A DNA stretch of 64,000 nt from an uncultured Bacteroidales bacterium (GTDB lineage: Bacteria > Bacteroidota > Bacteroidia > Bacteroidales > P3), in NCBI GenBank assembly GCA_937886715.1, contig CAKZZD010000020.1, positions 41,231 through 105,230 on the forward strand, given 5' to 3'. The position numbers and the translations under genes were made by a program. The notes beneath the pieces are model-generated. The model worked only from the letters and a program-made list of their open reading frames with translations. It was not told the origin of the DNA and ran no database searches. Shown piece by piece: positions 35,438-43,279 of this stretch (positions are counted from its first letter, which is position 1; each line of letters opens with the position of its first letter).

Positions 35438-36739
35438 ATGATGAAAAAAGTATTCAAATTTGGTTTGATGATGTCACTTATGCTGGCATCAGTCAGTGCT
35501 TTTGCACAGAGCAGTAGCAAGGTGGAATATCCTCACTACAGCTTCTTCAGCAATTGGTCGGTGGGAGCTTCCCTCGACCTGAACTGGGAAATCCAGCAGG
35601 GCCCCATGGGCTTCAACGATGCCCGTTGGCGCGTGAGCACCAACATCGGTAACGACCTGGTCTTCCAGAAAGAGTTGGATTACATCCTGGATCTTCGTCT
35701 GCGTCTTGGCGCTCCCAGCTGGGGCGACCCCCGCACGGACCTCACCGGTGATGGCGATTTCTGCGATCTCGACCGCCACTGGACTGCCACCATCGACGCT
35801 TTGATCTCGATCAACGACGCTATCCTCGGCTATGATCCCGACCGTCGCTTCAGCATCTACCAGTTTGTGGGTGCAGGTGCCAAATTCAGCGGCAATTTCT
35901 TCGACCTGAGCGACCCCGAGCGCGACAACATCCATCCTTCGATGGCTAAGGACGGCCGCGCTACCGTCGTTGTCGATGCCGGTCTCGGTATGAGCTACCG
36001 CGTCTGCGAGCACAGCACCCTCTTCTGCGAATATGGTATGGACATGACTGAGCTCCCCGACATCTTCGCCCATGGCATCAACACCTTCGACCGTTGGCAC
36101 AACACCAACGCCATTCTCCGTGTTGGCTACATGTACAACTTCGGTCTGACCGCTGCCGACAAGGCCATCGCCGCCCAGAAGTCGATGCTCACTGAAGAAA
36201 ACTTCGGTGCCCTCAACTCCCAGATCGACAACCTCCAGAACCAGGTCAACAACTCGCGCAACAACGAGAAGAAACTCGAAAACCGCATCGCCCAGCTCGA
36301 AGATCAGCTCGCTAAGGCCCGCGCCGACCAGGCCAAGGTCAACAACAGCGCTGCTGCCGATAGCCTCCAGGCTGTCATCGACCAGATCAAGGCCGACCAG
36401 CTGAACTTCTACGCCATGCCCTTCTCGGTGCTCTACGGTGTCGACCAGTGGCAGGTGCCCGCCAGCGAGAACGACAAGGTTAAAGCCGTTGCCCGCGTGC
36501 TGAAAGACAACCCCGGTGTGAAGATCATGGTGGTTGGTTTTGCTGACTACACTGGCAGCGACCAGTACAACATGAAGCTCTCCGAGAAGCGTGCCAACGA
36601 GGTGAAACGCCTCCTTGTCAACAAGTATGGCATTGCTGAGGATCGCATCCAGACCGACTATAAAGGCAAGAGCGTCGCTTTCGGCGACATCCAGTATGCC
36701 CTCAACCGTCGCGTCAGCTTCTATCGCGTGATTGAATAG
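35438..36739 (+). CDS. OmpA-family porin
   Basis: A 433-residue abundant-type outer-membrane protein: leader MMKKVFKFGLMMSLMLASVSAFAQ, an N-terminal barrel to about 255, a coiled coil with ALNSQIDNLQNQVNNSRNN (about 262-320), and a C-terminal OmpA domain (about 335-433) with VGFADYTGSDQYNMKLSEKR and RVSFYRV. It should tie the outer membrane to peptidoglycan. Codon use is strongly biased (CTC, GAC, GGT), a sign of high expression, which fits its consensus -7 element and strong terminator. It is transcribed alone. Confidence 0.92.
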   Translation: MMKKVFKFGLMMSLMLASVSAFAQSSSKVEYPHYSFFSNWSVGASLDLNWEIQQGPMGFNDARWRVSTNIGNDLVFQKELDYILDLRLRLGAPSWGDPRTDLTGDGDFCDLDRHWTATIDALISINDAILGYDPDRRFSIYQFVGAGAKFSGNFFDLSDPERDNIHPSMAKDGRATVVVDAGLGMSYRVCEHSTLFCEYGMDMTELPDIFAHGINTFDRWHNTNAILRVGYMYNFGLTAADKAIAAQKSMLTEENFGALNSQIDNLQNQVNNSRNNEKKLENRIAQLEDQLAKARADQAKVNNSAAADSLQAVIDQIKADQLNFYAMPFSVLYGVDQWQVPASENDKVKAVARVLKDNPGVKIMVVGFADYTGSDQYNMKLSEKRANEVKRLLVNKYGIAEDRIQTDYKGKSVAFGDIQYALNRRVSFYRVIE

Positions 36740-36762
36740 TTTGCAATCAGCCTATAATTTAG

Positions 36763-36794
36763 GGAAAGCCCCTGCCTTTCGGCGGGGGCTTTCC
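36763..36794. terminator. Bidirectional terminator between convergent OmpA genes
   Basis: GGAAAGCCCCTGCC at 36763-36776 pairs with GGCGGGGGCTTTCC at 36781-36794 (one G-T pair) around TTTC. It lies between two convergent genes whose stops are at 36739 and 36822. Confidence 0.85.
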
Positions 36795-36821
36795 TGATTT
36801 ATATACTATATGATATGTATA

Positions 36822-37955
36822 CTATTCGGCGACGACGCTGTACTCAACACGGCGGTTGCGCTGACGTCCTTCCGGGGTGTCGTTGCTGTCGACGGGTACT
36901 GCAGCCCCGTACCCTTTCCACATGAGTCGGGTGGGAGAAATCCCCTGGCCGACGAGATAGTCGGCCACAGCCTTGGCGCGAGCCTCGGACAAAGCCTGGT
37001 TGAACTCGGCTGAGCCTTGGTTGTCGGTATGGCCATGCACCTCGATACGCATCGTGGGTCGAGCTTGCATCAACTCTGCCAGTCGCTGCAACTCGCTGTA
37101 CGAAGCCGGCAACAGATCGCTCTTCCCCACCTCAAAGTAAATATTGTTCAGCGACACCATGGCTGGCGGCGCAGCCTCCTCCGCATCATCGGCCAAGGCC
37201 GGCATGCTGACGCACTCGACACTGACATCGTCGACAAAGTAATATGCACCCATAAGCACCGCCTGGTCGTTGTCCATTTCTGTGACCGACGATTTGTTGA
37301 AGTCGTTGAAATTGCCGATGGTGAGGAATCGCTCACCACCTTCGGCCACAAACTCGCCGCTGACTTCCATCCACTCTTCCATCTGATCGAGCACTCTGCT
37401 ACGGTCGTTGACAACTTGCGGCAGGAGTGGAGTGGATATGGAGAGGCTGGCATCGTCGCCAAAACGGGTCTCTTCACGGTTGGCCAGCACCCCACTGATG
37501 GAGTCGCCGACCCGCATCGGGGTCATCAAGGCCCCCAAAGTGGCCACCGCATGCGGCGACTTGTCGGCCAGGCTGACATAGAACGTCACGCGATAGCGAC
37601 CTCCCCGCTGCAAGGGCTCCGTCAATTCGGTTTGAAGATACTCTCGGTAGTGTTCCTGCGAACAATAAATGCCACAATAGGCGTTGCCCGTACGCGGAAC
37701 CTGCATGCCCAGCTTGTTGCGCGGCACGGTGCATTCGCGCTTGCCGCAAGCATGGAAATAGTCGCTGCTGCCGGCCGTAGGCTGCCACCAGCCCACAACG
37801 CCCTTCATCACACCGTTGGCCTCGACTTTCTCGGGACATAAGGTATGGTCCTCAAACGACGGATTGGCCACCAGGTTCCGTCCCGTCTGGGCCACTGCAT
37901 GGCTACAGAAGAAAAAACCAAGGAAAGCCGACAACAAAAACCAACGCCGCTTCAT
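36822..37955 (-). CDS. OmpA-family protein with an N-terminal carbohydrate-binding-like domain
   Basis: From ATG 37955 the product has 377 residues, starting with a signal peptide (MKRRWFLLSAFLGFFFCSHAVAQ). NLVANPSFEDHTLCPEK opens a jelly-roll-like domain (to about 250) of the kind seen in carbohydrate-binding modules and common in Bacteroidetes surface proteins; it has several Cys. The C-terminal 120 residues are an OmpA domain: VHGHTDNQGSAEFNQALSEA and RQRNRRVEYSV. It may bridge peptidoglycan and a glycan. It follows the glycosyltransferase by a 4-base overlap. An upstream in-frame start at 38012 is rejected because it would precede the leader. Confidence 0.85.
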   Translation of the reverse strand: MKRRWFLLSAFLGFFFCSHAVAQTGRNLVANPSFEDHTLCPEKVEANGVMKGVVGWWQPTAGSSDYFHACGKRECTVPRNKLGMQVPRTGNAYCGIYCSQEHYREYLQTELTEPLQRGGRYRVTFYVSLADKSPHAVATLGALMTPMRVGDSISGVLANREETRFGDDASLSISTPLLPQVVNDRSRVLDQMEEWMEVSGEFVAEGGERFLTIGNFNDFNKSSVTEMDNDQAVLMGAYYFVDDVSVECVSMPALADDAEEAAPPAMVSLNNIYFEVGKSDLLPASYSELQRLAELMQARPTMRIEVHGHTDNQGSAEFNQALSEARAKAVADYLVGQGISPTRLMWKGYGAAVPVDSNDTPEGRQRNRRVEYSVVAE

Positions 37956-39079
37956 CTGGCTTCCACTGTGTTCATGAGACTTTGCCACAGCAGACCGGCG
38001 GTGCGGTCCCAACTATAGCGCTTGCGCTGCTCGCGACCCCGACTGACGAGATCGGCACGAAGGTGGGGATCACGTAGACGGGCTATCTTAGCGGCGATGT
38101 CGTCGGGACTGTAGGGATCGACATAAAGCACCGCATCGCCTCCCACTTCAGGCATCGAGGTAGTGGACGAAGCTATCACCGGCACCTCGGCATACATGGC
38201 CTCGAGGATGGGTATGCCAAAACCCTCAAAGTATGACGGATACACCAACATTTCGGCAGCAGACATAAGCAAAGAGAGCAGTTCCGAATCGGCTCGCCCC
38301 ATCATGATCACATCATCCCGATGATGCATATTGTCGTAGGCGGCAGCCAGCTCGTCTTTCCACCACACCTTGCTGCCGACAACCACGAGCTTCAACCCGC
38401 TATTGTCGTCTTCCTTAACCTTGTCAAAAGCCAACAGCAAATTGGCCAAATTCTTGCGTTTCAGGATTGTGCTGACAAAGATGATATAAGGGCACCCCTG
38501 CGTGAAGCGCTGCCGGACGACGGCATTCTGGGCCTCGGAATGGGGACGATAGTTATGGTGCGAGCCATTGTAGACCACGTCGATCTTGTCGACATCGATA
38601 TGATAGGTATCGGCGATGTCGCGCCTGGAGTATTCCGACACCGTCGCCAACCTCGCAGCCTTCTTGGCAAAACGGGGGAAAAAGTGCGTCATATACCACT
38701 GGTGCGATCTCTTCAGGTTGCCGCTGGCATGCTCGAAATTAAGGTCATGTATCACTGCAAGCGACGGCACACTTGAATGAAGCGGAATCATCCCATCGGG
38801 CGACAGAAACACGTCGGCATGGATCTCGTCAAGCTTGCGCCTGACGCTCCATTCAAAGAAAAGATACCACAAAACGGGATGACGGGCCTGTGGGCACAGC
38901 ACCACCGGATGCACATTGCGACTGAAAATGAACTCCATCGACGGACGACGGTCAAAGAAAAAGTAGAACTCATCGTCAGGATGCGCCGCCACCATGCGTC
39001 TCAACGTCTCGCAGGTGAACCATCCGATTCCGTCGAGTCGCTGCGGCAACAATAGTCGGGTGTTGACAGCGATACGCAT
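37952..39079 (-). CDS. GT4 family glycosyltransferase
   Basis: A 375-residue GT-B enzyme of the mannosyltransferase-like type. NTRLLLPQRLDGIGWFT is the N-terminal Gly loop, IIFVSTILKRKNLANLLLAF starts the donor half, and SYFEGFGIPILEAMYAEVP gives a full EX7E motif (about 282-300). There is no membrane helix. It lies between purN and an OmpA gene, away from the main glycan locus, so it may serve another glycoconjugate such as lipid A core. It starts 5 bases after the purN stop. Confidence 0.92.
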   Translation of the reverse strand: MRIAVNTRLLLPQRLDGIGWFTCETLRRMVAAHPDDEFYFFFDRRPSMEFIFSRNVHPVVLCPQARHPVLWYLFFEWSVRRKLDEIHADVFLSPDGMIPLHSSVPSLAVIHDLNFEHASGNLKRSHQWYMTHFFPRFAKKAARLATVSEYSRRDIADTYHIDVDKIDVVYNGSHHNYRPHSEAQNAVVRQRFTQGCPYIIFVSTILKRKNLANLLLAFDKVKEDDNSGLKLVVVGSKVWWKDELAAAYDNMHHRDDVIMMGRADSELLSLLMSAAEMLVYPSYFEGFGIPILEAMYAEVPVIASSTTSMPEVGGDAVLYVDPYSPDDIAAKIARLRDPHLRADLVSRGREQRKRYSWDRTAGLLWQSLMNTVEAR

Positions 39080-39084
39080 TCGTT

Positions 39085-39660
39085 TCAGCCTTTGATGGTA
39101 CGATCGATCACTTGGGGGAAATACTCCTTCTCAAGGAGGTGTATTTTGGCCGCCAACGTGTCGGGCGTATCGTCGGGTGTCACCGTGCAACGTGCTTGGA
39201 ACAAGGTAGTTCCGCGATCGTAGTGCTCGTCCACAATATGGATTGTGATGCCGCTCTCAGTCTCGTGGTTGGCCACGACAGCTTCATGCACATGATGGCC
39301 GTACATGCCTTTGCCGCCATAGGCCGGCAACAGCGCAGGATGGATATTGATCACGTGGTTGGGATAGGCCTTGAGTATCGCCTCAGGCATCAGCCAGAGG
39401 AATCCGGCAAGAATCACCCAGTCGACTTGTTTTGCGCGCATATAGTCCAAAACGGCAGTCGTTTCGTAGAAATCCTTGCGACCAAAATAGCGTGCCTCCA
39501 CGCCTAAATTGCGGGCACGTTCGGCTATGTAGGCATCCTTCTTGTTATAGATGATACATGCCACCTCGACATCTTGCCGGCCGGCAAAATATTCGGTGAT
39601 CTGCTGCGCATTGGTGCCGTTGCCGGAGCCGAGGATGGCCAGTCGGATTACATTGTCCAT
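39085..39660 (-). CDS. purN: Phosphoribosylglycinamide formyltransferase
   Basis: From ATG 39660 the product has 191 residues. AILGSGNGTNAQQI near residue 6-19 is the GAR phosphate-binding loop. VILAGFLWLMPEAIL, then NIHPALLPAYGGKGMYG hold the catalytic Asn-His pair, and HIVDEHYDRGTTLFQ contains the catalytic Asp. It uses 10-formyl-THF in de novo purine synthesis. An ATG at 39672 is the alternative start. The -7 element TAAATTTG lies 38 bases upstream, so this is the first gene of a three-gene operon. Confidence 0.96.
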   Translation of the reverse strand: MDNVIRLAILGSGNGTNAQQITEYFAGRQDVEVACIIYNKKDAYIAERARNLGVEARYFGRKDFYETTAVLDYMRAKQVDWVILAGFLWLMPEAILKAYPNHVINIHPALLPAYGGKGMYGHHVHEAVVANHETESGITIHIVDEHYDRGTTLFQARCTVTPDDTPDTLAAKIHLLEKEYFPQVIDRTIKG

Positions 39661-39697
39661 TTGAAGAAGCATTTGGTCCGTTTTGTATTTGAAGATG

Positions 39698-39730
39698 CAA
39701 ATTTACATAAAAATACTGACATGGTGAAAT
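39698..39730 (-). promoter_or_regulatory. Promoter of the purN operon
   Basis: On the minus strand TAAATTTG (plus coordinates 39698-39705) matches the TAnnTTTG -7 consensus, with TTTC about 20 bases upstream as a weak -33 element. The start codon of purN is at 39660, giving a short leader. Confidence 0.65.
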
Positions 39731-39886
39731 CCCAAGGAGAAACTGCGCACAAAATGCATACACAAACGACATGTTACATGATAGTTACAAAAAAAAACAA
39801 TTTAACGCGCAGACACCTATAACACTTCTCTCCTCAATGCTGTTGGGATATAATAAAGACACGCAAATATCGTTATAGCAATCAGA

Positions 39887-40486
39887 ATGATCCACGAAGA
39901 GAACATAGCCATCGAACGGCACCCACTGCGGCCCTTCCTTCCCGAGGGGGCACGCCTGCTGATGCTCGGCAGTTTCCCGCCGCAACGAAAACGCTGGTGC
40001 ATGGATTTCTTCTACCCCAACCGCACCAATATGATGTGGGAGATTTTCGGTCTTGTGTTTTTCGGCGACAGCCAGCGGCTGGTGGACGCCGAGCGCAAGA
40101 CGTTCCGCTTGGCGGATATCAAGGACTTGCTGTCTGACCGCGGCATCGCCATATACGACACCGCCACTGCCGTGCGCCGACTCAGCGGCAACGCCTCCGA
40201 CAAAGACCTCGAGATTGTCGAGCAAACCGACATCGCGGCCCTGCTGGCGCAGATACCGCAGTGTCACGACATCGTGTGCACAGGGCAGAAAAGCTTCTCG
40301 GTGCTGACCAAGGACTACGGTGTGCCCATGCCGCAGATGGGCACTTTCAACGAGTTCTCCATCGCCGGCCGGCCGATGCGCCTCTGGCGCATGCCGTCGT
40401 CCTCACGCGCCTATCCCATGCCGCTGGCCGAGAAGGCTTCTTACTACCGCCGACTGATGCAAACCATTGGAATATTGACAAAATAG
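39887..40486 (+). CDS. Uracil-DNA glycosylase superfamily protein
   Basis: A 199-residue protein of the UDG fold related to mismatch-specific (MUG-like) glycosylases. LLMLGSFPPQRKRWCMDFFY (about 24-43) is the water-activating motif region with the G-S-x-P variant, and RMPSSSRAYPMPLAEKASYY (about 167-186) is the leucine-loop region with the MPSSS(R/P) signature. It probably excises uracil or related bases from DNA. It starts in a 226-base spacer opposite the purN operon promoter and shares a transcript with the DUF1905 gene 8 bases downstream. Confidence 0.75.
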   Translation: MIHEENIAIERHPLRPFLPEGARLLMLGSFPPQRKRWCMDFFYPNRTNMMWEIFGLVFFGDSQRLVDAERKTFRLADIKDLLSDRGIAIYDTATAVRRLSGNASDKDLEIVEQTDIAALLAQIPQCHDIVCTGQKSFSVLTKDYGVPMPQMGTFNEFSIAGRPMRLWRMPSSSRAYPMPLAEKASYYRRLMQTIGILTK

Positions 40487-40494
40487 CCATAATT

Positions 40495-40782
40495 ATGGAG
40501 CACCGTTTTACTGCCATCATCGAGCGCAGCGGCGACATGGATGCCGCCTATGTGGTGGTGCCTGTCGACATCCGCGCCGTCTATGGCATGGGACGTCTAA
40601 AGGTGGAGGCCACCTTCGACGGTGAGCCCTACTGCGGCAGCGTAGTGAATATGGGTGTCAAGGATGCCGAGGGGCGCATCTGCTACATCATCGGCATCAC
40701 CAAAGCCATCCGCAAGCGGATTGGTAAAAGCTTTGGCGACACGGTGACGGTGGCGCTGCGAGCGGTGCCTACCGGAAAGTGA
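40495..40782 (+). CDS. DUF1905 domain protein
   Basis: A 95-residue single-domain protein. ATG 40495 is chosen because it lies 8 bases after the glycosylase stop and starts the domain (MEHRFTAIIER). DAAYVVVPVDIRAVYG and FDGEPYCGSVVNMG, then IRKRIGKSFGDTVTV match DUF1905, a small beta-barrel fold often fused to a YdeI-type domain; here it is alone. Function is unknown. Its end overlaps the convergent histidine kinase gene by 14 bases. Confidence 0.8.
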   Translation: MEHRFTAIIERSGDMDAAYVVVPVDIRAVYGMGRLKVEATFDGEPYCGSVVNMGVKDAEGRICYIIGITKAIRKRIGKSFGDTVTVALRAVPTGK

Positions 40783-41629
40783 GCACGAATTCGGTGCCCG
40801 CACCGTCGCTGCGAGTCAGCTCGATGGAACCATTGTGGGCTTGAAGGATCTGGCGCGAAAGGCTGAGTCCTATGCCGTTGCCTTGCGGTTTTGTGGTGTA
40901 GAACGGGATGAATATCTGCTGCTGGCTGCCGGTGGGGATCGGAGCGCCGTTGTTGCGCACGCGGATGATGGTCTGGCTGTCGGCGGTGAGCTCGGCAGTG
41001 ATGGTTATTTGTGAGGCGCCGGCCTCGATGGCGTTGCTGACGAGGTTGATGAGGATGCGGCTGAGCTGAGCCTGATCGGCATAGATGAGGGTGTCGCTGC
41101 TGAGTTCGCTGAAAGAGCAGTGCACACCCGCTTCGCGACACCGTTCGCGCGTCAGGTCAATGACGCCGTCTATGAGGTCGCGCACCATCAGCGGTTTCTT
41201 TATAGGTCTGGCCACGCCCGTCAGTTCGCGGTAGCTCTGCACGAAGTCGATAAGTCCGCGGCTGCTGCTGCCGATAGTTTCCAGTCCTGCGGCGATATCG
41301 TCTTGGTGTTTCAGCATCTCGTCGTTCGTGTAGCGGCTGAGGGTGTCGCTGAGCGAGGCAATAGGACCGACGGTGTTCATGATTTCGTGGGTCAGCACAC
41401 GGATGAGCTTGGTCCACGACTCGGTCTCGTTCTGGCTTCGCCGCCGGTCGACGATCCATTTGATGCGGTTCAGCGTACGGTTGAAACGGCTTTTGTCGTC
41501 GAAGCGGAAGTTGTATTCGCCGTCCTCAAAAGCATCGAGCATATAGGCGATCTTGCGGCGGTCGCGCTCGCGCACTATGATGGCGGTGGCTGCTATTGCA
41601 ACGAAAACGATAACGAAAACGATGTACAT
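40769..41629 (-). CDS. Sensor histidine kinase (NtrY-like), short sensor
   Basis: A 286-residue kinase with one N-terminal membrane helix (about 2-19) and almost no sensor domain. LTHEIMNTVGPIASL holds the phosphorylated His81 (H-box), NLVSNAIEAGAS is the N-box and TTKPQGNGIGLSLSRQI the G-boxes. Most relatives have 420-450 residues with a periplasmic loop and second helix, missing here. The first codons (MYIVFVIVFVAI) are coded by GTTTTC/GTTATC hexamers. It should phosphorylate the NtrC-type regulator encoded just upstream, controlling the efflux operon by inference. Confidence 0.9.
   Translation of the reverse strand: MYIVFVIVFVAIAATAIIVRERDRRKIAYMLDAFEDGEYNFRFDDKSRFNRTLNRIKWIVDRRRSQNETESWTKLIRVLTHEIMNTVGPIASLSDTLSRYTNDEMLKHQDDIAAGLETIGSSSRGLIDFVQSYRELTGVARPIKKPLMVRDLIDGVIDLTRERCREAGVHCSFSELSSDTLIYADQAQLSRILINLVSNAIEAGASQITITAELTADSQTIIRVRNNGAPIPTGSQQQIFIPFYTTKPQGNGIGLSLSRQILQAHNGSIELTRSDGAGTEFVLTFR
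41600..41623 (-). repeat. GTTTTC/GTTATC hexamers in the kinase start
   Basis: Read on the minus strand, four six-base units (GTTTTC GTTATC GTTTTC GTT) code V-F-V-I-V-F of the membrane helix. The same unit order recurs on the plus strand inside the TolC gene at 50605-50622. Confidence 0.7.
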
Positions 41630-41647
41630 GTTTTTTTCTAATCAACA

Positions 41648-41737
41648 TTAACGTTAACTTTGACCTTAACTGGCTGCCGCATCACGGATTGCTGGAAACA
41701 TTCTGAGGTTAACGTTAAGGTTAAGGTTAAAGTTAAA
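41648..41737. repeat. Inverted clusters of GTTAAN hexamers between regulator and kinase genes
   Basis: At 41708-41737 the plus strand reads GTTAAC GTTAAG GTTAAG GTTAAA GTTAAA. At 41648-41670 the opposite strand shows GTTAAG GTCAAA GTTAAC GTTAAT. The two clusters can pair (16 of 17 bases) into a stem across the 103-base spacer, and the regulator's stop codon lies inside the right cluster. A role in the mRNA between the two genes is possible. Confidence 0.7.
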
Positions 41738-43079
41738 TATTATACCGTTTCAGTTTGGCATAGAGCGTGGGGCGGCTGATGCCCAGCTCTTTGGCCACCA
41801 ATGAGAGATTGCCTCCCAGGCGTTGCAACGCGGCGCGGATGGTCTGCTCTTCGGCATCTTCCAAGGGCGTGGCTGCGGTAGAGGCGCTTGTGGAGCTGAT
41901 TTCCAGGTCGCCGGGTTCCAGCGGGTCGTCGTCGCACAGGATGACGGCCCGTTCGATGACGTTCTGCAGTTCCCTCACGTTGCCGCTCCATCGCTGCTGC
42001 TGCAACTTTTCGATGGCGGCAGGCGAAAGTCCCTTGACCTGACGGTGGTAGCGCTCCGCAAAAGTGGCGACAAACATCTCGGCCAGCGGCTGCAGGTCCT
42101 CCCTTCGCTCGCGAAGTGGGGGAATGTGCAGGTGGAACACGTTGATGCGGAAGTAGAGGTCCTGGCGGAAGGTGCCCTCGCGGACCATCGCCTCGAGGTC
42201 GCGGTTGGTGGCGCAGATGAGGCGGATGTCGACGGGCACGGCTTTTTCGCTGCCTACCGGCACCACCTTTCGCTCCTGCAGTGCGCGCAGCAACTTGGCC
42301 TGCAGGTGCAGCGGCAGGTTGCCTATCTCGTCGAGGAAGAGGGTGCCGCCGTCGGCCTGCTCGAACTTCCCCTTGTGGTCACTGTGGGCATCGGTGAAGG
42401 CCCCTTTGACATGACCAAAAAGCTCGCTCTCGAAGAGGCTTTCGGGAATGGCACCGGCATCGACGCAGACCAAGGGTTTGTCGCGACGGTTGCTGAGGGC
42501 GTGAATCTCGTGCGCCAGCACATCCTTGCCCGTGCCGTTCTCGCCGGTGATGAGCACCGTGGCATCGGTGGGGGCTACCTTTTCTACGATACGTCGCATC
42601 TGGGACATTTGCTGGCTGTTGCCCCAGTAGAAATCGTCGCAATGTCGGTCCACGGGCGTACACGGGGGTACGCCCCTACGGGTTTCCATTTTCCGTTTTC
42701 CCGCGGCGGCTTCAAGAATGGCCACCAGCTTGTCGTTGTCCCAGGGCTTCACGACGAAGTCGAATGCTCCGCGTTTCATACCCTCCACAGCGAGGTCGAT
42801 GTCGGCGTAGGCGGTGAAGAGCACCACCTCGGTGTCAGGCCACCACCGCTTTATCTCGTCAGTCCAGAAGAGGCCCTCGTTCCCGCTGTTGATGTCAGCA
42901 TGGAAATTCATGTCTAACAGCACCGCGTCGGGATGCTGTCGCTCCATCGTCGCCGGCAATGTGGCTGGCGAAGCAATCAGCTCCACCTCGGCGAAGCGCG
43001 GCGTCAGCAGCAGCTGCAACGCCTTGCGGACAGCGGCATTGTCATCAACAACTAATATTTTGGAAGGGGTCCGTTTCAT
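41733..43079 (-). CDS. Sigma-54-dependent response regulator (NtrC family)
   Basis: From ATG 43079 the product has 448 residues: an N-terminal receiver (Asp in AVLLDMNFH), an AAA+ domain and a Fis-type helix-turn-helix (LSLVAKELGISRPTLYAKL). Walker A is GENGTGKDV. The sigma-54 contact loop reads GAFTDA instead of GAFTGA, a change I believe is frequent in this phylum. Walker B is GTLFLDEIGN. It likely activates the adjoining export operon through sigma-54. The kinase gene follows by 103 bases; a 15-base inverted repeat lies just upstream of the start. Confidence 0.94.
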   Translation of the reverse strand: MKRTPSKILVVDDNAAVRKALQLLLTPRFAEVELIASPATLPATMERQHPDAVLLDMNFHADINSGNEGLFWTDEIKRWWPDTEVVLFTAYADIDLAVEGMKRGAFDFVVKPWDNDKLVAILEAAAGKRKMETRRGVPPCTPVDRHCDDFYWGNSQQMSQMRRIVEKVAPTDATVLITGENGTGKDVLAHEIHALSNRRDKPLVCVDAGAIPESLFESELFGHVKGAFTDAHSDHKGKFEQADGGTLFLDEIGNLPLHLQAKLLRALQERKVVPVGSEKAVPVDIRLICATNRDLEAMVREGTFRQDLYFRINVFHLHIPPLRERREDLQPLAEMFVATFAERYHRQVKGLSPAAIEKLQQQRWSGNVRELQNVIERAVILCDDDPLEPGDLEISSTSASTAATPLEDAEEQTIRAALQRLGGNLSLVAKELGISRPTLYAKLKRYNI

Positions 43080-43126
43080 AAAGTCATTGTACTCTTGCAA
43101 TTGCAGTAGATTAAGAAAATTACATT

Positions 43127-43173
43127 ATTTGGTGCAGAAAAATGTATTCTCGACACACTTTTCTGCACCAAAT
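43127..43173 (-). promoter_or_regulatory. 15-base inverted repeat upstream of the NtrC-type gene
   Basis: ATTTGGTGCAGAAAA at 43127-43141 and its exact complement at 43159-43173 are separated by 17 bases, 48 bases before the regulator start. There is no T-run on either side, so an operator or enhancer site is likelier than a terminator. No clear sigma-54 -24/-12 pair is visible next to it. Confidence 0.45.
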
Positions 43174-43279
43174 TCTGTAATGATAACTCAATAGAGGTGC
43201 ATTTTATTATTAGGTCACCTGAAAATAGTCGGGACAGTTTCCCGCCCCGACTGGCTTATCAACCAGGATTCAATTACAA

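Noticed and set aside
41823..42917. 364-codon plus-strand frame opposite the NtrC-type regulator
   Set aside because: Shadow of the AAA+ regulator; no independent start context or domain.
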